Origin: Stenotrophomonas sp. Ste86
GTDB taxonomy: Bacteria > Pseudomonadota > Gammaproteobacteria > Xanthomonadales > Xanthomonadaceae
Reading direction: 5' to 3'
NCBI RefSeq assembly: GCF_024519465.1
Contig: NZ_JALJRW010000006.1
Location: forward strand, 75,445-139,444
Length of the DNA stretch: 64,000 nt
Every line of letters starts with the position of its first letter. The stretch's first letter is position 1. Made by a program: the position numbers and the translations under genes. Shown piece by piece: positions 8,789 to 16,589 of the stretch. A model generated the notes under the pieces. It saw only the letters and a list, made by a program, of their open reading frames with translations. It was not told the origin of the DNA and ran no database searches.

Positions 8789-9900
8789 CCCAGATCCGCT
8801 CCCTGCATGGCCGCCTGCTCACCGCTACCGGTTGGATGCGCGGCGACATCCATTTCGACCAGCGCATCACCGCCATCGACACCGCGCACGAAGACCGGCG
8901 CGATGACCACGAGGTACCGCTGATCCTGCCCGGCTTCATCGACCTGCACGTGCATGGCGCGGCCGGCGTGGACATCATGCAGGGTGGCGACGCGGGGCGC
9001 ACCGTCGCCCGAACGCATGCGCGCCACGGCACCACCGCACTGCTGGGCACCACCATGACCGCGCACGAGGATGACATCGTGCAGGCGCTGGCGGGCCTGG
9101 CCGCAGTGATCGCAACGCGCGCGCCCGGGACGGCGCGCATGCTGGGCGTGCATCTGGAAGGCCCCTTCATCAGTGCCGAGCGCCTGGGCGCGCAGCCCCC
9201 GCTGGTGGTGGAAGCCACGCTGGACGACGTGCGCCGCCTGCATGCCATCGCCCCGATCAAGGTACTGACGCTGGCCCCGGAGATCGGCCAGCACCTGGCG
9301 CTGATTCCCGCGCTGAGCGCCCTGGGCATCCGCGTGCAGCTCGGCCACAGCGCCGGCAGCTACGCCGACGGCGTGGCCGCACTGCAGGCCGGCGCGTCAG
9401 GCTTCACCCATCTGTTCAACGGCATGACCGGCGTGGACCACTACCACCCGGGCATCGCCACCGCCGCGCTCGCCCATGCCGAGTACGCCGAGCTGATTCC
9501 CGATCTGCAGCACGTGCACCCCGGCGCCATCCGCACCGCGCTGCGCGCGATCCCAAAGCTCTACTGCGTCACCGATGCCACCGCCGCCACCGGCATGCCC
9601 GATGGCGAATACGCGCTCGGCGTGCAGCGCGTGCACAAGTGCCTGGGCTGCGTGCGCCTGTCGACCGGCTCGCTGGCCGGCAGCGCGCTGACCATGGACC
9701 AGGCACTGCGCAACCTGGTGTCGTTGGGGCTGGATATCGCCGATGCCAGCAACCGGCTGTCGCGCTACCCCGCCGATTACCTGGGCATCGCCGATCGCGG
9801 TCGCCTCGCGGTCGGCGCCTGGGCCGACCTGGTCGTGCTCGACCGCGACCTTCAGGTGCGCGGGGTGGTGGTGGAAGGCGACGACATCGCACTCGATTAA
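8785..9900 (+). CDS. agaA: N-acetylgalactosamine-6-phosphate deacetylase (AgaA/NagA family)
   Basis: 371-aa amidohydrolase of the NagA/AgaA family that removes acetate from N-acetylhexosamine-6-phosphate. Metal and substrate motifs are LPGFIDLHVHGAAGVD, HLEGPFI, QLGHSAGSYADG, GFTHLFNGMTG and VTDATAATGMPDG, ending in the amidohydrolase tail GRLAVGAWADLVVLDRDL. Start codon is TTG at 8785, overlapping the agaR stop in a TTGA arrangement, so translational coupling is likely. Sequence alone does not separate GlcNAc-6-P from GalNAc-6-P deacetylases; the agaS/agaZ/agaR neighbours point to GalNAc-6-P. Confidence 0.88.
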   Translation: MTQIRSLHGRLLTATGWMRGDIHFDQRITAIDTAHEDRRDDHEVPLILPGFIDLHVHGAAGVDIMQGGDAGRTVARTHARHGTTALLGTTMTAHEDDIVQALAGLAAVIATRAPGTARMLGVHLEGPFISAERLGAQPPLVVEATLDDVRRLHAIAPIKVLTLAPEIGQHLALIPALSALGIRVQLGHSAGSYADGVAALQAGASGFTHLFNGMTGVDHYHPGIATAALAHAEYAELIPDLQHVHPGAIRTALRAIPKLYCVTDATAATGMPDGEYALGVQRVHKCLGCVRLSTGSLAGSALTMDQALRNLVSLGLDIADASNRLSRYPADYLGIADRGRLAVGAWADLVVLDRDLQVRGVVVEGDDIALD

Positions 9901-9953
9901 GCGTTGAATCCCGCGCCGATGCGGCGCATGCAGTTGCAGACAGGACCGGCTCG

Positions 9954-11759
9954 ATGAATCAGGTTTCCGCCGCTACGCCCATGCATGCCCACGCCGACGC
10001 GCCGCGCTGGCCGGTACGCTATCTGTTGTTCATCGGCGGCATGGGCGGCCTGCTCTACGGCATCGACATCGGCATCATCGCCGGCGCCCTGCCCTACCTG
10101 GAAGCGACCGCGACCGCGAGCTGGCACCTCACCAGCCAGCAGTTGGGCTTCGTGGTCGCCGCGGTGCTGCTGGGCAGCGTGCTGTCCTCGTTGTTCGCCG
10201 GCATGGTCGCCGACCTGATCGGCCGCCGGGGGGCGATGCTGCTGGCCGGCGTGCTGTTCACCGCCAGCATTCCGGTCATGGCACTGTCCGATGGCTACGC
10301 CGCGCTGTTGATGGGGCGCCTGCTGCAGGGTGTAAGCGGCGGCCTGATCGGTGTGGTGGTGCCGCTGTACCTGGCCGAAGTGCTCAGCCCCGAGCGGCGT
10401 GGCCGCGGCGCGGCGATGTTCCAGCTGCTGCTGACCATCGGGCTGGTACTGGCCGCATTGATCGGTCTGTACCACGCGCATACCGTGGACGCGGCGACCG
10501 ACGCGGTGCGCCAGCTGCCCGCCGCCGAGCAGCAACGGCTGCTGTTCGTGGTCAAGGACCACGCCTGGCGCACGATCTTCTGGAGTTGCCTGCTGCCCGG
10601 CCTGGTGTTCACCGCCGGCGTGCTGCTGATCAGCGAATCACCGCGCTGGCTGGTCCGCCGTGGGCGAATCGACAAGGCACGCGTTGCCCTGCAGCGCACC
10701 GTCGCCGCTGCCGAGGTGGAGCCGACCCTGCAGCGCATGCAGGCTCCGGACGACGTGCAGGCCGGCCGCAACGGCACGCGCGATCCGCTGTTGAGCCGGC
10801 GCTATGTGTGGCCGTTCGTGCTGGCCTGCCTGGTGCTGGCCTTCACCCAGGCCACCGGCATCAACTCGGTGCTGGCCTACGCGGTCAACATTCTCAACCA
10901 GGCCGGCCTGCCCGGCTCGGTGGCCAACGGCGCGGACGTGGCGATCAAGCTGCTCAACGCGATCATGACGGTGGTGGCGCTGGTGCTGGTGGACCGCAAA
11001 GGCCGCAAGTTCCTGCTGATGCTGGGCAGCGGCGGCATCACCGTGGCGCTGCTGGCGGCCGCGCTGTTGTTCGTGAAGAGCGAGCACGGCCGCGTGGACG
11101 TGCATGCGCAGCTGCAGCAGCAGGTGGCCGGCAGCAGCTTGTCGTTGCCCCTGGACGCCGCGCAGTGGCAGCGGCTGGATGGCCATGCCGGCATGGCGCC
11201 GCAGCAGTTGACGGTGTCCTATGCGTACGGCGGTTTCAGCAACGTGCGTTCGTTGCGCAGCGACAATCCCATCGATGCCGCGCTGGAGATCCGCCGTGAG
11301 GATGCGGTATCGGCTGACAGCGTGATCGGCGCGTTCTTCCGCACGCTGCACCTCAATCCGTTCCCGGACCCGGCCCATGCCGCGCAGGCGCCGCTGGTGA
11401 TCGAGCGCGCCATGATCGGCCCGGTCCCCTCGCCCACCCACGGCTGGCTGGTGGCCGGCTGCATCCTGCTGTTCGTGGCCTTCTTCGCCGTCGGTCCCGG
11501 CGTGTGCGTGTGGCTGGCGCTGTCCGAACTGATGCCCACCCGGATCCGCTCCAACGGGATGAGCATCGCGCTGCTGATCAACCAGTTCGTGTCCACCGTG
11601 ATCGCGGCGATCTTCCTGCCCACGGTCGGCCACCACGGCTATGCCAGCATGTTCTTCTTCTGGGCCGGCTGCACGTTGCTGTACTTCCTGATCGCCGCCT
11701 TCTGGCTGCCGGAAACCAAGGGGAAGACGCTGGAGCAGATCGAGGCTGCGTTCCGTTGA
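9954..11759 (+). CDS. MFS sugar porter with long periplasmic insertion, probable GalNAc permease
   Basis: Major facilitator of the sugar porter family, inner membrane, about 12 helices. Signatures: GLLYGIDIGIIAGALP in TM1, DLIGRRGAM after TM2, GRLLQGVSGGLIGVVVPLYL in TM4, PERRGRG, PESP-like SESPRWLVRRGR after TM6, QATGINSVLAYA in TM7, DRKGRKFLL, and PETKGKTLEQIE at the end. At 601 aa it is about 100 residues longer than usual: about 120 residues with few hydrophobic stretches lie between TM9 and TM10 on the periplasmic side. The ATG at 9954 has AGGA 9 bases upstream. It starts 53 bases after the deacetylase; I infer import of GalNAc. Confidence 0.88.
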   Translation: MNQVSAATPMHAHADAPRWPVRYLLFIGGMGGLLYGIDIGIIAGALPYLEATATASWHLTSQQLGFVVAAVLLGSVLSSLFAGMVADLIGRRGAMLLAGVLFTASIPVMALSDGYAALLMGRLLQGVSGGLIGVVVPLYLAEVLSPERRGRGAAMFQLLLTIGLVLAALIGLYHAHTVDAATDAVRQLPAAEQQRLLFVVKDHAWRTIFWSCLLPGLVFTAGVLLISESPRWLVRRGRIDKARVALQRTVAAAEVEPTLQRMQAPDDVQAGRNGTRDPLLSRRYVWPFVLACLVLAFTQATGINSVLAYAVNILNQAGLPGSVANGADVAIKLLNAIMTVVALVLVDRKGRKFLLMLGSGGITVALLAAALLFVKSEHGRVDVHAQLQQQVAGSSLSLPLDAAQWQRLDGHAGMAPQQLTVSYAYGGFSNVRSLRSDNPIDAALEIRREDAVSADSVIGAFFRTLHLNPFPDPAHAAQAPLVIERAMIGPVPSPTHGWLVAGCILLFVAFFAVGPGVCVWLALSELMPTRIRSNGMSIALLINQFVSTVIAAIFLPTVGHHGYASMFFFWAGCTLLYFLIAAFWLPETKGKTLEQIEAAFR

Positions 11760-11767
11760 TGAAACGC

Positions 11768-11788
11768 GCCGGTGGTCAAGCCACCGGC
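11768..11788 (+). terminator. Hairpin between convergent genes
   Basis: Perfect 8-bp stem GCCGGTGG/CCACCGGC with a 5-base loop, just past the sugar porter stop and before the end of the facing lipoprotein gene. There is no T-run, so termination is probable but not shown. Confidence 0.4.
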
Positions 11789-11807
11789 CCTCGCAGGCCG
11801 TGCTCGG

Positions 11808-12302
11808 CTAGTGCGCTTTGCCGGTGATCTCGGTGAATATCCGCTGCGCGTCGGTGGCATCTTCCAGCCCGGCGACCTGCATCGCCTTGCCGAAGGGCCC
11901 CCGGATGGTGGCGACCGTCAGCACCCGGTCGCCCACGGTGAAGGCCACACGGCGGCCGACCCGCGCCTCGGTGGCCGCCAGGATGCGTGGCGCGGCGGCC
12001 TCGGTCATCTGCAGGTTGAGTACCGGCTGGCCGGTGGAATCCATCCCCAGCGCCACCGACGCTACGTCGGCGGTGAGAACGAAAGGCGGCTCCAGCAGCG
12101 CAAGCGGGGTGCCGTCGCGATTCTTCAGGTGGGTGGAACCCGCAGCGCGCTGTTCGTCCACTTCGCGCATCAAGATGCGGGCCTGGGGCAGCGGTGCAAC
12201 ACCGGCGACATCAGCAACAGGGGAGGTCATCTCCTTCCGCGGGCAACCGGTCAGGGCGACACATCCAGCCAGGATCAGTCCAGTCAGCACAACAGCGCGC
12301 AT
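11808..12302 (-). CDS. Lipoprotein with SecDF P1-head-like domain
   Basis: 164-aa predicted lipoprotein with signal peptide MRAVVLTGLILAGCVALTGC; the lipobox LTGC ends at residue 20. The C-terminal half (about residues 80-160) ends in VAFTVGDRVLTVATIRGPFG and resembles the P1 head subdomain of SecD, also found in stand-alone lipoproteins. Function unknown. The ATG at 12302 places the signal peptide correctly; an upstream in-frame start at 12338 would bury it. It is downstream of the short HdeD-like gene on the same strand (48 bases) and convergent with the sugar porter. Confidence 0.7.
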   Translation of the reverse strand: MRAVVLTGLILAGCVALTGCPRKEMTSPVADVAGVAPLPQARILMREVDEQRAAGSTHLKNRDGTPLALLEPPFVLTADVASVALGMDSTGQPVLNLQMTEAAAPRILAATEARVGRRVAFTVGDRVLTVATIRGPFGKAMQVAGLEDATDAQRIFTEITGKAH

Positions 12303-12350
12303 GCATCCACCTCCAATCGGATCTGGGAGCAGTATCACCGCTCGGGCGAC

Positions 12351-12587
12351 TCAACGCAGCCGGCAAACCCGCCAGCCCACCACAATCTGCAGTACACCGT
12401 AGATAAGACTGCCCACACCGATCCACACCAGTGCCATCACACCGATCGCCCAGGCCAGCGCGGTGGCGGCCGCCAGCGGCCGGGCGATGGCGATCAGGCC
12501 GAACACCACGGCGACGATGCCGTACAGCAGCAGTACCCACCAGCTGCGGCCGATCAGGGACACCACAGGGGACAAGGGGGTGTTCAT
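12351..12587 (-). CDS. Very short HdeD/DUF308-like membrane protein
   Basis: 78-aa membrane protein with two to three hydrophobic helices. The N-terminal part SWWVLLLYGIVAVVFGLIAI followed by ARPLAA matches the first repeat of the HdeD/DUF308 family. The last residues (LIYGVLQIVVGWRVCRLR) look like the end of a full-length family member. HdeD-type proteins are usually around 190 aa with six helices, so this seems to be a minimal or internally deleted form. Start ATG at 12587. It is not clear whether it is functional. Confidence 0.6.
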   Translation of the reverse strand: MNTPLSPVVSLIGRSWWVLLLYGIVAVVFGLIAIARPLAAATALAWAIGVMALVWIGVGSLIYGVLQIVVGWRVCRLR

Positions 12588-12659
12588 CGCCAGCGCCGTG
12601 CAGGGGTCAGTGGCCCATCCTGGCGCCGGGCGATGAAAGGCTCGATCACCGCGTGTCCA

Positions 12660-13679
12660 TCAGCCCGTCGCGGTAGCCGCCTCCGCCAGCAGCCGCTGCT
12701 CGGCCTCGGCACTGAAACGATAGCCGCCGCCGTCCACCGGCACAATGGCACCGTCGGCCACCCGCGCGTTCCACCAGTCCTCGACGAACCCGGGCGCGAA
12801 GCCACCGGTCTTGAAGCCGAACGGCGCCGCGACGAGGTCGAAGGGCAGCATGAGTTCGTAGCACGGCGTTGCGTAGTCATTCTGCTCGGCCGGGAGTTTG
12901 AGGAACTGCGTGAACGACCTGGCCGTAGTCAACTGCGAATACAGCCAGAACATCCAGTCGTACATGCGGTGCGAGTCTGCGTCGGCGTGCAGGGCGAAGA
13001 AGCCCTTCTCTTCGGTGATCTTCCTGGCCAGCGCGCGCAGGTGGCGCTCGCCGTGCGGAAGCACGGCCACCGATGCATCCAGCGCGCGGCGCACGATCGG
13101 TGACAAGGTGCCCCGATCCACCGTGACCAGATCGATCGCCAGGGTTTCGGCGGCGTCATCGAAGGCCTCCTCGTCCACCAGCCCGCGGATGAACGCGGCA
13201 AAGTCCGGGGCGACCACCGTGATCGCGTAGTCCGCCTCCTGGTCCACATGCACCACCTGCGGCTCGCCCTGCGGCCCGCAGTGGCGGTAATCCAGCATGA
13301 TCACGTCGTGGCCGGCGCTGGGGCAGTCGGCGAAGACGATGCCGATGTCCGGGTAGCCCCACTGCTCCTGCATGAAACGCGAACCGAATTCGCCCCCCAG
13401 CGAGTAGGGCTTCTGCCGCCCCAGCGCGTACAGGCCGCAGACCTGGATGTGGTCTTCGGCCCAACTGGTGGCCTCATACATCGGGTGGCAGCTGCGCTGC
13501 AGCAGGCCGCCATTGTGGCGCCGCGCGAGGGCGACGTATGCATCGGGGATGCGGTAGCCCAGTTCGGCCTGGAGTTCGGCGATCACTGCATCGCCGGGCG
13601 GCGGCTCCTGGTAGTTCTGCCGGGCGTACTCGCAGTCGTCCCAGAAATCATCAAAGTCGAACGTGGCGAACGGATCCAT
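12660..13679 (-). CDS. SMI1/KNR4 (SUKH) family protein
   Basis: 339-aa cytoplasmic protein. The N-terminal part has the SUKH-1 signature: IAELQAELGYRIPDAYVALA followed by RRHNGGLL (about residues 33-60), then the domain body with FGSRFMQEQWGYPDIGIVFA and DCPSAGHDVIMLDYR. The remaining 180 residues form a second, unrecognised domain. SUKH proteins are often immunity proteins to polymorphic toxins, but no toxin gene lies beside it here, so that role is unproven. I chose the ATG at 13679 (MDPFATFDFDDFWDD), where the conserved region begins. It lies 45 bases downstream of comF on the same strand. Confidence 0.75.
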   Translation of the reverse strand: MDPFATFDFDDFWDDCEYARQNYQEPPPGDAVIAELQAELGYRIPDAYVALARRHNGGLLQRSCHPMYEATSWAEDHIQVCGLYALGRQKPYSLGGEFGSRFMQEQWGYPDIGIVFADCPSAGHDVIMLDYRHCGPQGEPQVVHVDQEADYAITVVAPDFAAFIRGLVDEEAFDDAAETLAIDLVTVDRGTLSPIVRRALDASVAVLPHGERHLRALARKITEEKGFFALHADADSHRMYDWMFWLYSQLTTARSFTQFLKLPAEQNDYATPCYELMLPFDLVAAPFGFKTGGFAPGFVEDWWNARVADGAIVPVDGGGYRFSAEAEQRLLAEAATATG

Positions 13680-13724
13680 CGGGTGCGCTTTCCCTATGAC
13701 AGCGACCAAGTATAGAGCGGTCGC

Positions 13725-14453
13725 TTACGGCACCCGCGCGCACACCCACAGGGCGGCATCGGGCAGTCCGGCTCGCTCCACCGCGTGCACCGCCGCATCG
13801 AGCGTAGCGCCGGTGGTCATTACGTCATCGACAAGGGTCAGCCGTGACGGTGGCGGCGAGGTCACTGCAAATGCATCGCGCAGGTTGCGACGTCGCGCAT
13901 CGGCATCCAGGTCAGATTGCGCGGCAGTGAGCCGATCCCGGTGCAGCCCGCACCACAAAGGCAGTCGCAGCGCGCGCGCCAACGGGCGTGTCAGCTCCAG
14001 GGCCTGGTCGTAGCCGCGCGAACGCAGGCGCCGCCAGTGCAGTGGCACCGGCGCCAGCGGACCGGTCGCGAACGCGGGCACTCGCTGCAGCATGAGCTGG
14101 GAAAGCAGCCGTCCCGCCGCCAGATCCTGATGGAACTTGAAGCGGATCAGCAACTGGTCAACGGGCGCGGCATACAGGAACACCGCAGCGGCGGCGGATT
14201 GGCGTGGTGGATCGTGCTGGCAGCTTCCGCAGCGCTCGGCAGGTTCGTCGGCTGGCAGTGGCAGCGCGCACAACGGGCAGGCGTGTTCATTCCATGGCAA
14301 TGCGGCATGGCAGGCCAGGCACAGGTCGCGCCCGTCGGCCCCGGCTTCGTCACAGACCAGGCAGCGCAGCGGCAGGGCCTGTCGGGACAGCCACGCCAGA
14401 GAATCGAACCAGTGAAGAGGCAAGGTGTCACCGCAGCGCGTGGAGTGCGACAA
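13725..14453 (-). CDS. comF: ComF family phosphoribosyltransferase-like protein
   Basis: 242-aa ComF/GntX-type protein. A double zinc ribbon occupies the N-terminus (CLVCDEAG, CLAC, CPLC, CGSC; about residues 31-82). The C-terminal half is a type I phosphoribosyltransferase fold with the PRPP-binding loop LTLVDDVMTTGAT near residue 210 and the ComF segment RGYDQALELTRPLA. ComF is associated with DNA uptake in naturally competent bacteria; its biochemical role is not settled. In related genomes comF often faces bioB directly; here hipBA lies between. Confidence 0.9.
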   Translation of the reverse strand: MSHSTRCGDTLPLHWFDSLAWLSRQALPLRCLVCDEAGADGRDLCLACHAALPWNEHACPLCALPLPADEPAERCGSCQHDPPRQSAAAAVFLYAAPVDQLLIRFKFHQDLAAGRLLSQLMLQRVPAFATGPLAPVPLHWRRLRSRGYDQALELTRPLARALRLPLWCGLHRDRLTAAQSDLDADARRRNLRDAFAVTSPPPSRLTLVDDVMTTGATLDAAVHAVERAGLPDAALWVCARVP

Positions 14454-14528
14454 GGCTGCTGCCTCGGTCGGCGAATGTCTGTCAGTGCGTTCCCTTCGAG
14501 AGCGTCGGCGATTCGCCTTGCAGGTACC

Positions 14529-15800
14529 TCATCGGTCGGCGTCGATCACCGAGGCCATCAACTCCATCTCGGCACGTTTGGCACCTTGTGCCTTGGCAAC
14601 TGCCTGCCATTTGCGCACCGCGTGCCGCACCTGCCGTTCAATGACAGCCGCATCGGCCGGCGTCAGCTGGTAATACGCAGCCGTCGCCAGAACATGCGCG
14701 GTCGTTGGCGTGGGATCGGCATCGTCCAGCGCCAGCACGTGCGTGTCGCTGGCCGTATTCGGATTCACATCGAACGCGGGGGAAAGCGACCAGCCCGTCC
14801 GGGTCCGCAGGAAGCCATGGTTACGCAGGTGGTCATCGCGGTTGCCGACCAGCACGTTGAACAAGGCCCTGCGGAAAAGCTGGTCAAGATCGTCTGCGAT
14901 GCCCCGCTGCGTGCCGAGGTTTTCGATCACCTGGGCCAGATCCAGGTAGCTGTGGCCTTCGCTGTGCGTCGCGTCGAGCAGGGTGAACGCCGACGCGTAG
15001 TGACGCCGCCCCTCAGGACTACGATCAAAGCGCTGGACGGCGAACGTGTGCCCGCGCGCGGAAAGCGGCAGCAGGGCGGCCGGCGGCATCCGCACGCCGG
15101 CATCCGTGGCGAGGCGGTAGGTGATGTATTCCCAGAGCCCGACGTCATGGCGATCTTCGTTGCCGGGGAACTTCGCCAACCACAGCGCACCGTCGGAATC
15201 CCGATACCCTGCCTTGGGGCGGGCCCCGCCCAGTGATGCGCCAGGTACGACGAGCTGGATCAGCCAGCGCGTTTCCTCGTCGCGGGTGAGTCTGGCACCG
15301 GACTCCACCTTTCCCGCGATGCTTTCCAATCGGCGCAGGTCGGTGACCGGCGGTGCAGCCGGGCTGTCCGAAGCGATCCACGTCTGCGTGTCCGGATCAC
15401 GCAGACGCAGCGCCCCCATGCGGGTGGTGTCATCCACTCCCATCAGGTAGTCCCACGACCGCAGGGATCTGCGAGGCCCGCCATCGCGATTGGCGCGTAC
15501 TGCCTCGCGCCGATCCATCAGCAGCCGCCCCCATCGATCGGGCGAGCAGTCCTGGAACGCGGCGGTCACCTCGCCGGCGCCTGTGCGGGCGAACTGGTGG
15601 CCTTCCACCAGCGGCAGGCCGGGATCGAGTGCGAAAGGAGCGATGCCCATGGCGCCACGCAGCCAGACATCGGCGTAGGTGAAGGCGACGGTGTCGCCGG
15701 TGCGACCGGCGTGCCGGCTGATCCATCCCACCTGCACCGGTGGGCAGAGTTCCGGTGCGTCGAACCAGACTTCCCGGTCGATCTGCTCCCGGCCGGCCAT
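14529..15800 (-). CDS. hipA: HipA-like serine/threonine kinase toxin
   Basis: 423-aa HipA family kinase. HipA kinases phosphorylate targets such as glutamyl-tRNA synthetase and induce persistence when free of HipB. Visible features are GASLGGARPKA (phosphate-binding loop), a lysine in LWLAKFPG, VQRFDRS, the catalytic-loop region LVGNRDDHLRNHGF and the metal-binding AFDVNP. Length is close to the usual 430-440 aa. It starts 2 bases after the hipB stop, the typical antitoxin-toxin arrangement. No disruption is seen, so both genes look intact. Confidence 0.85.
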   Translation of the reverse strand: MAGREQIDREVWFDAPELCPPVQVGWISRHAGRTGDTVAFTYADVWLRGAMGIAPFALDPGLPLVEGHQFARTGAGEVTAAFQDCSPDRWGRLLMDRREAVRANRDGGPRRSLRSWDYLMGVDDTTRMGALRLRDPDTQTWIASDSPAAPPVTDLRRLESIAGKVESGARLTRDEETRWLIQLVVPGASLGGARPKAGYRDSDGALWLAKFPGNEDRHDVGLWEYITYRLATDAGVRMPPAALLPLSARGHTFAVQRFDRSPEGRRHYASAFTLLDATHSEGHSYLDLAQVIENLGTQRGIADDLDQLFRRALFNVLVGNRDDHLRNHGFLRTRTGWSLSPAFDVNPNTASDTHVLALDDADPTPTTAHVLATAAYYQLTPADAAVIERQVRHAVRKWQAVAKAQGAKRAEMELMASVIDADR

Positions 15801-15802
15801 GT

Positions 15803-16342
15803 TCAGCGGCTACCGGGTGCGCGGGATCGACGCCGCGTCGGCGTTGCAGCCGGAGCATCCAGACGTGGCGCGCGATGGCCTGCAACCAACGTGTATCGGT
15901 CGCCGGTTGCGTCCTGCGATGGCCCGGTGTGATCGGTCGAATAGGTGGGGTGCGTTTCTGCACCCCTTGGCTCCCGGACCTGTAGCGTGGCGGGCGGCGT
16001 ACCTTGCGGGCGCGATGCCCGGCCGGTTGCGGCGGGCACGCGGCGCGGTGGCGGTCGTTTCAGGCTGCTTGCAGCCAGCTGTGCACCCAGTGCGTCGTCC
16101 GCTGCAATCCGCTCGATGTCCCGCTCCAGGCCTAACGCGGAAAGCACGCGCAGGACGGTGGACAGGCTGGTGCCGGCATCGCCGGCTTCCAGCTTGCCTA
16201 TGGTGGTGCGATCCACGCCGACGCGCTCGGCGAGGTTTGCCTGGCTCATGCGACGCGCGAGCCGCGCGGTACGCAGGCGCTCGCCGAGCGCGGCGATGCG
16301 CTTGGCATCTCCTGGTCTTACCGGTGGCGTTCGCTTGGCCAT
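15803..16342 (-). CDS. hipB: HipB-like XRE-family antitoxin with long C-terminal tail
   Basis: 179-aa DNA-binding antitoxin. The XRE helix-turn-helix covers about residues 18-75 (LGERLRTARLARRMSQANLA, then ERVGVDRTTIGKLEAGDAG). HipB proteins are usually about 70-110 aa. Here about 85 residues rich in Pro, Arg, Thr and Ala follow the fold and look like low-complexity sequence. The tail may be disordered and cleaved by proteases, as is usual for antitoxins, or may reflect a lost stop codon. ATG at 16342; the upstream region 16343-16400 is AT-rich and probably holds an autoregulated promoter. Confidence 0.75.
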   Translation of the reverse strand: MAKRTPPVRPGDAKRIAALGERLRTARLARRMSQANLAERVGVDRTTIGKLEAGDAGTSLSTVLRVLSALGLERDIERIAADDALGAQLAASSLKRPPPRRVPAATGRASRPQGTPPATLQVREPRGAETHPTYSTDHTGPSQDATGDRYTLVAGHRAPRLDAPAATPTRRRSRAPGSR

Positions 16343-16500
16343 GCGTAATTAAACCATCACTTTGGCCGCTGGTGTCATTTTTATCTTACATTTAATGCGG
16401 CATCAGGTCGTAGCCAGGCGCCCATGATCCATAAACCCAACATTCGCCGGGTTTGTGTTGGATTTATTCAACATTGATCCGCTCAAGCACACCACTTCAC

Positions 16501-16532
16501 TGTAAACCTTTATTTGATCCTCTAAGTTGACA
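16501..16532 (+). promoter_or_regulatory. Candidate BirA operator upstream of bioB
   Basis: TGTAAACC (16501-16508), 16 bases, then AGTTGACA (16525-16532). This resembles the BirA operator, TTGTAAACC and its inverted copy GGTTTACAA separated by 14-16 bases; the right half matches 6 of 8 positions. It lies 57 bases before the bioB start. If real, biotinoyl-AMP-bound BirA would repress the bio operon. Confidence 0.45.
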
Positions 16533-16589
16533 GCTTCGACTGCACTCACCAGACTGCCGCCCTTTCGCCTCTCTCCGTCAGGACACCCC

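Noticed and set aside
16449-16472. TGTTG-GATTTATT-CAACA inverted repeat near the hipB-bioB intergenic region
   Set aside because: Only five paired bases per arm; could be a HipB operator but too weak to call without binding data.
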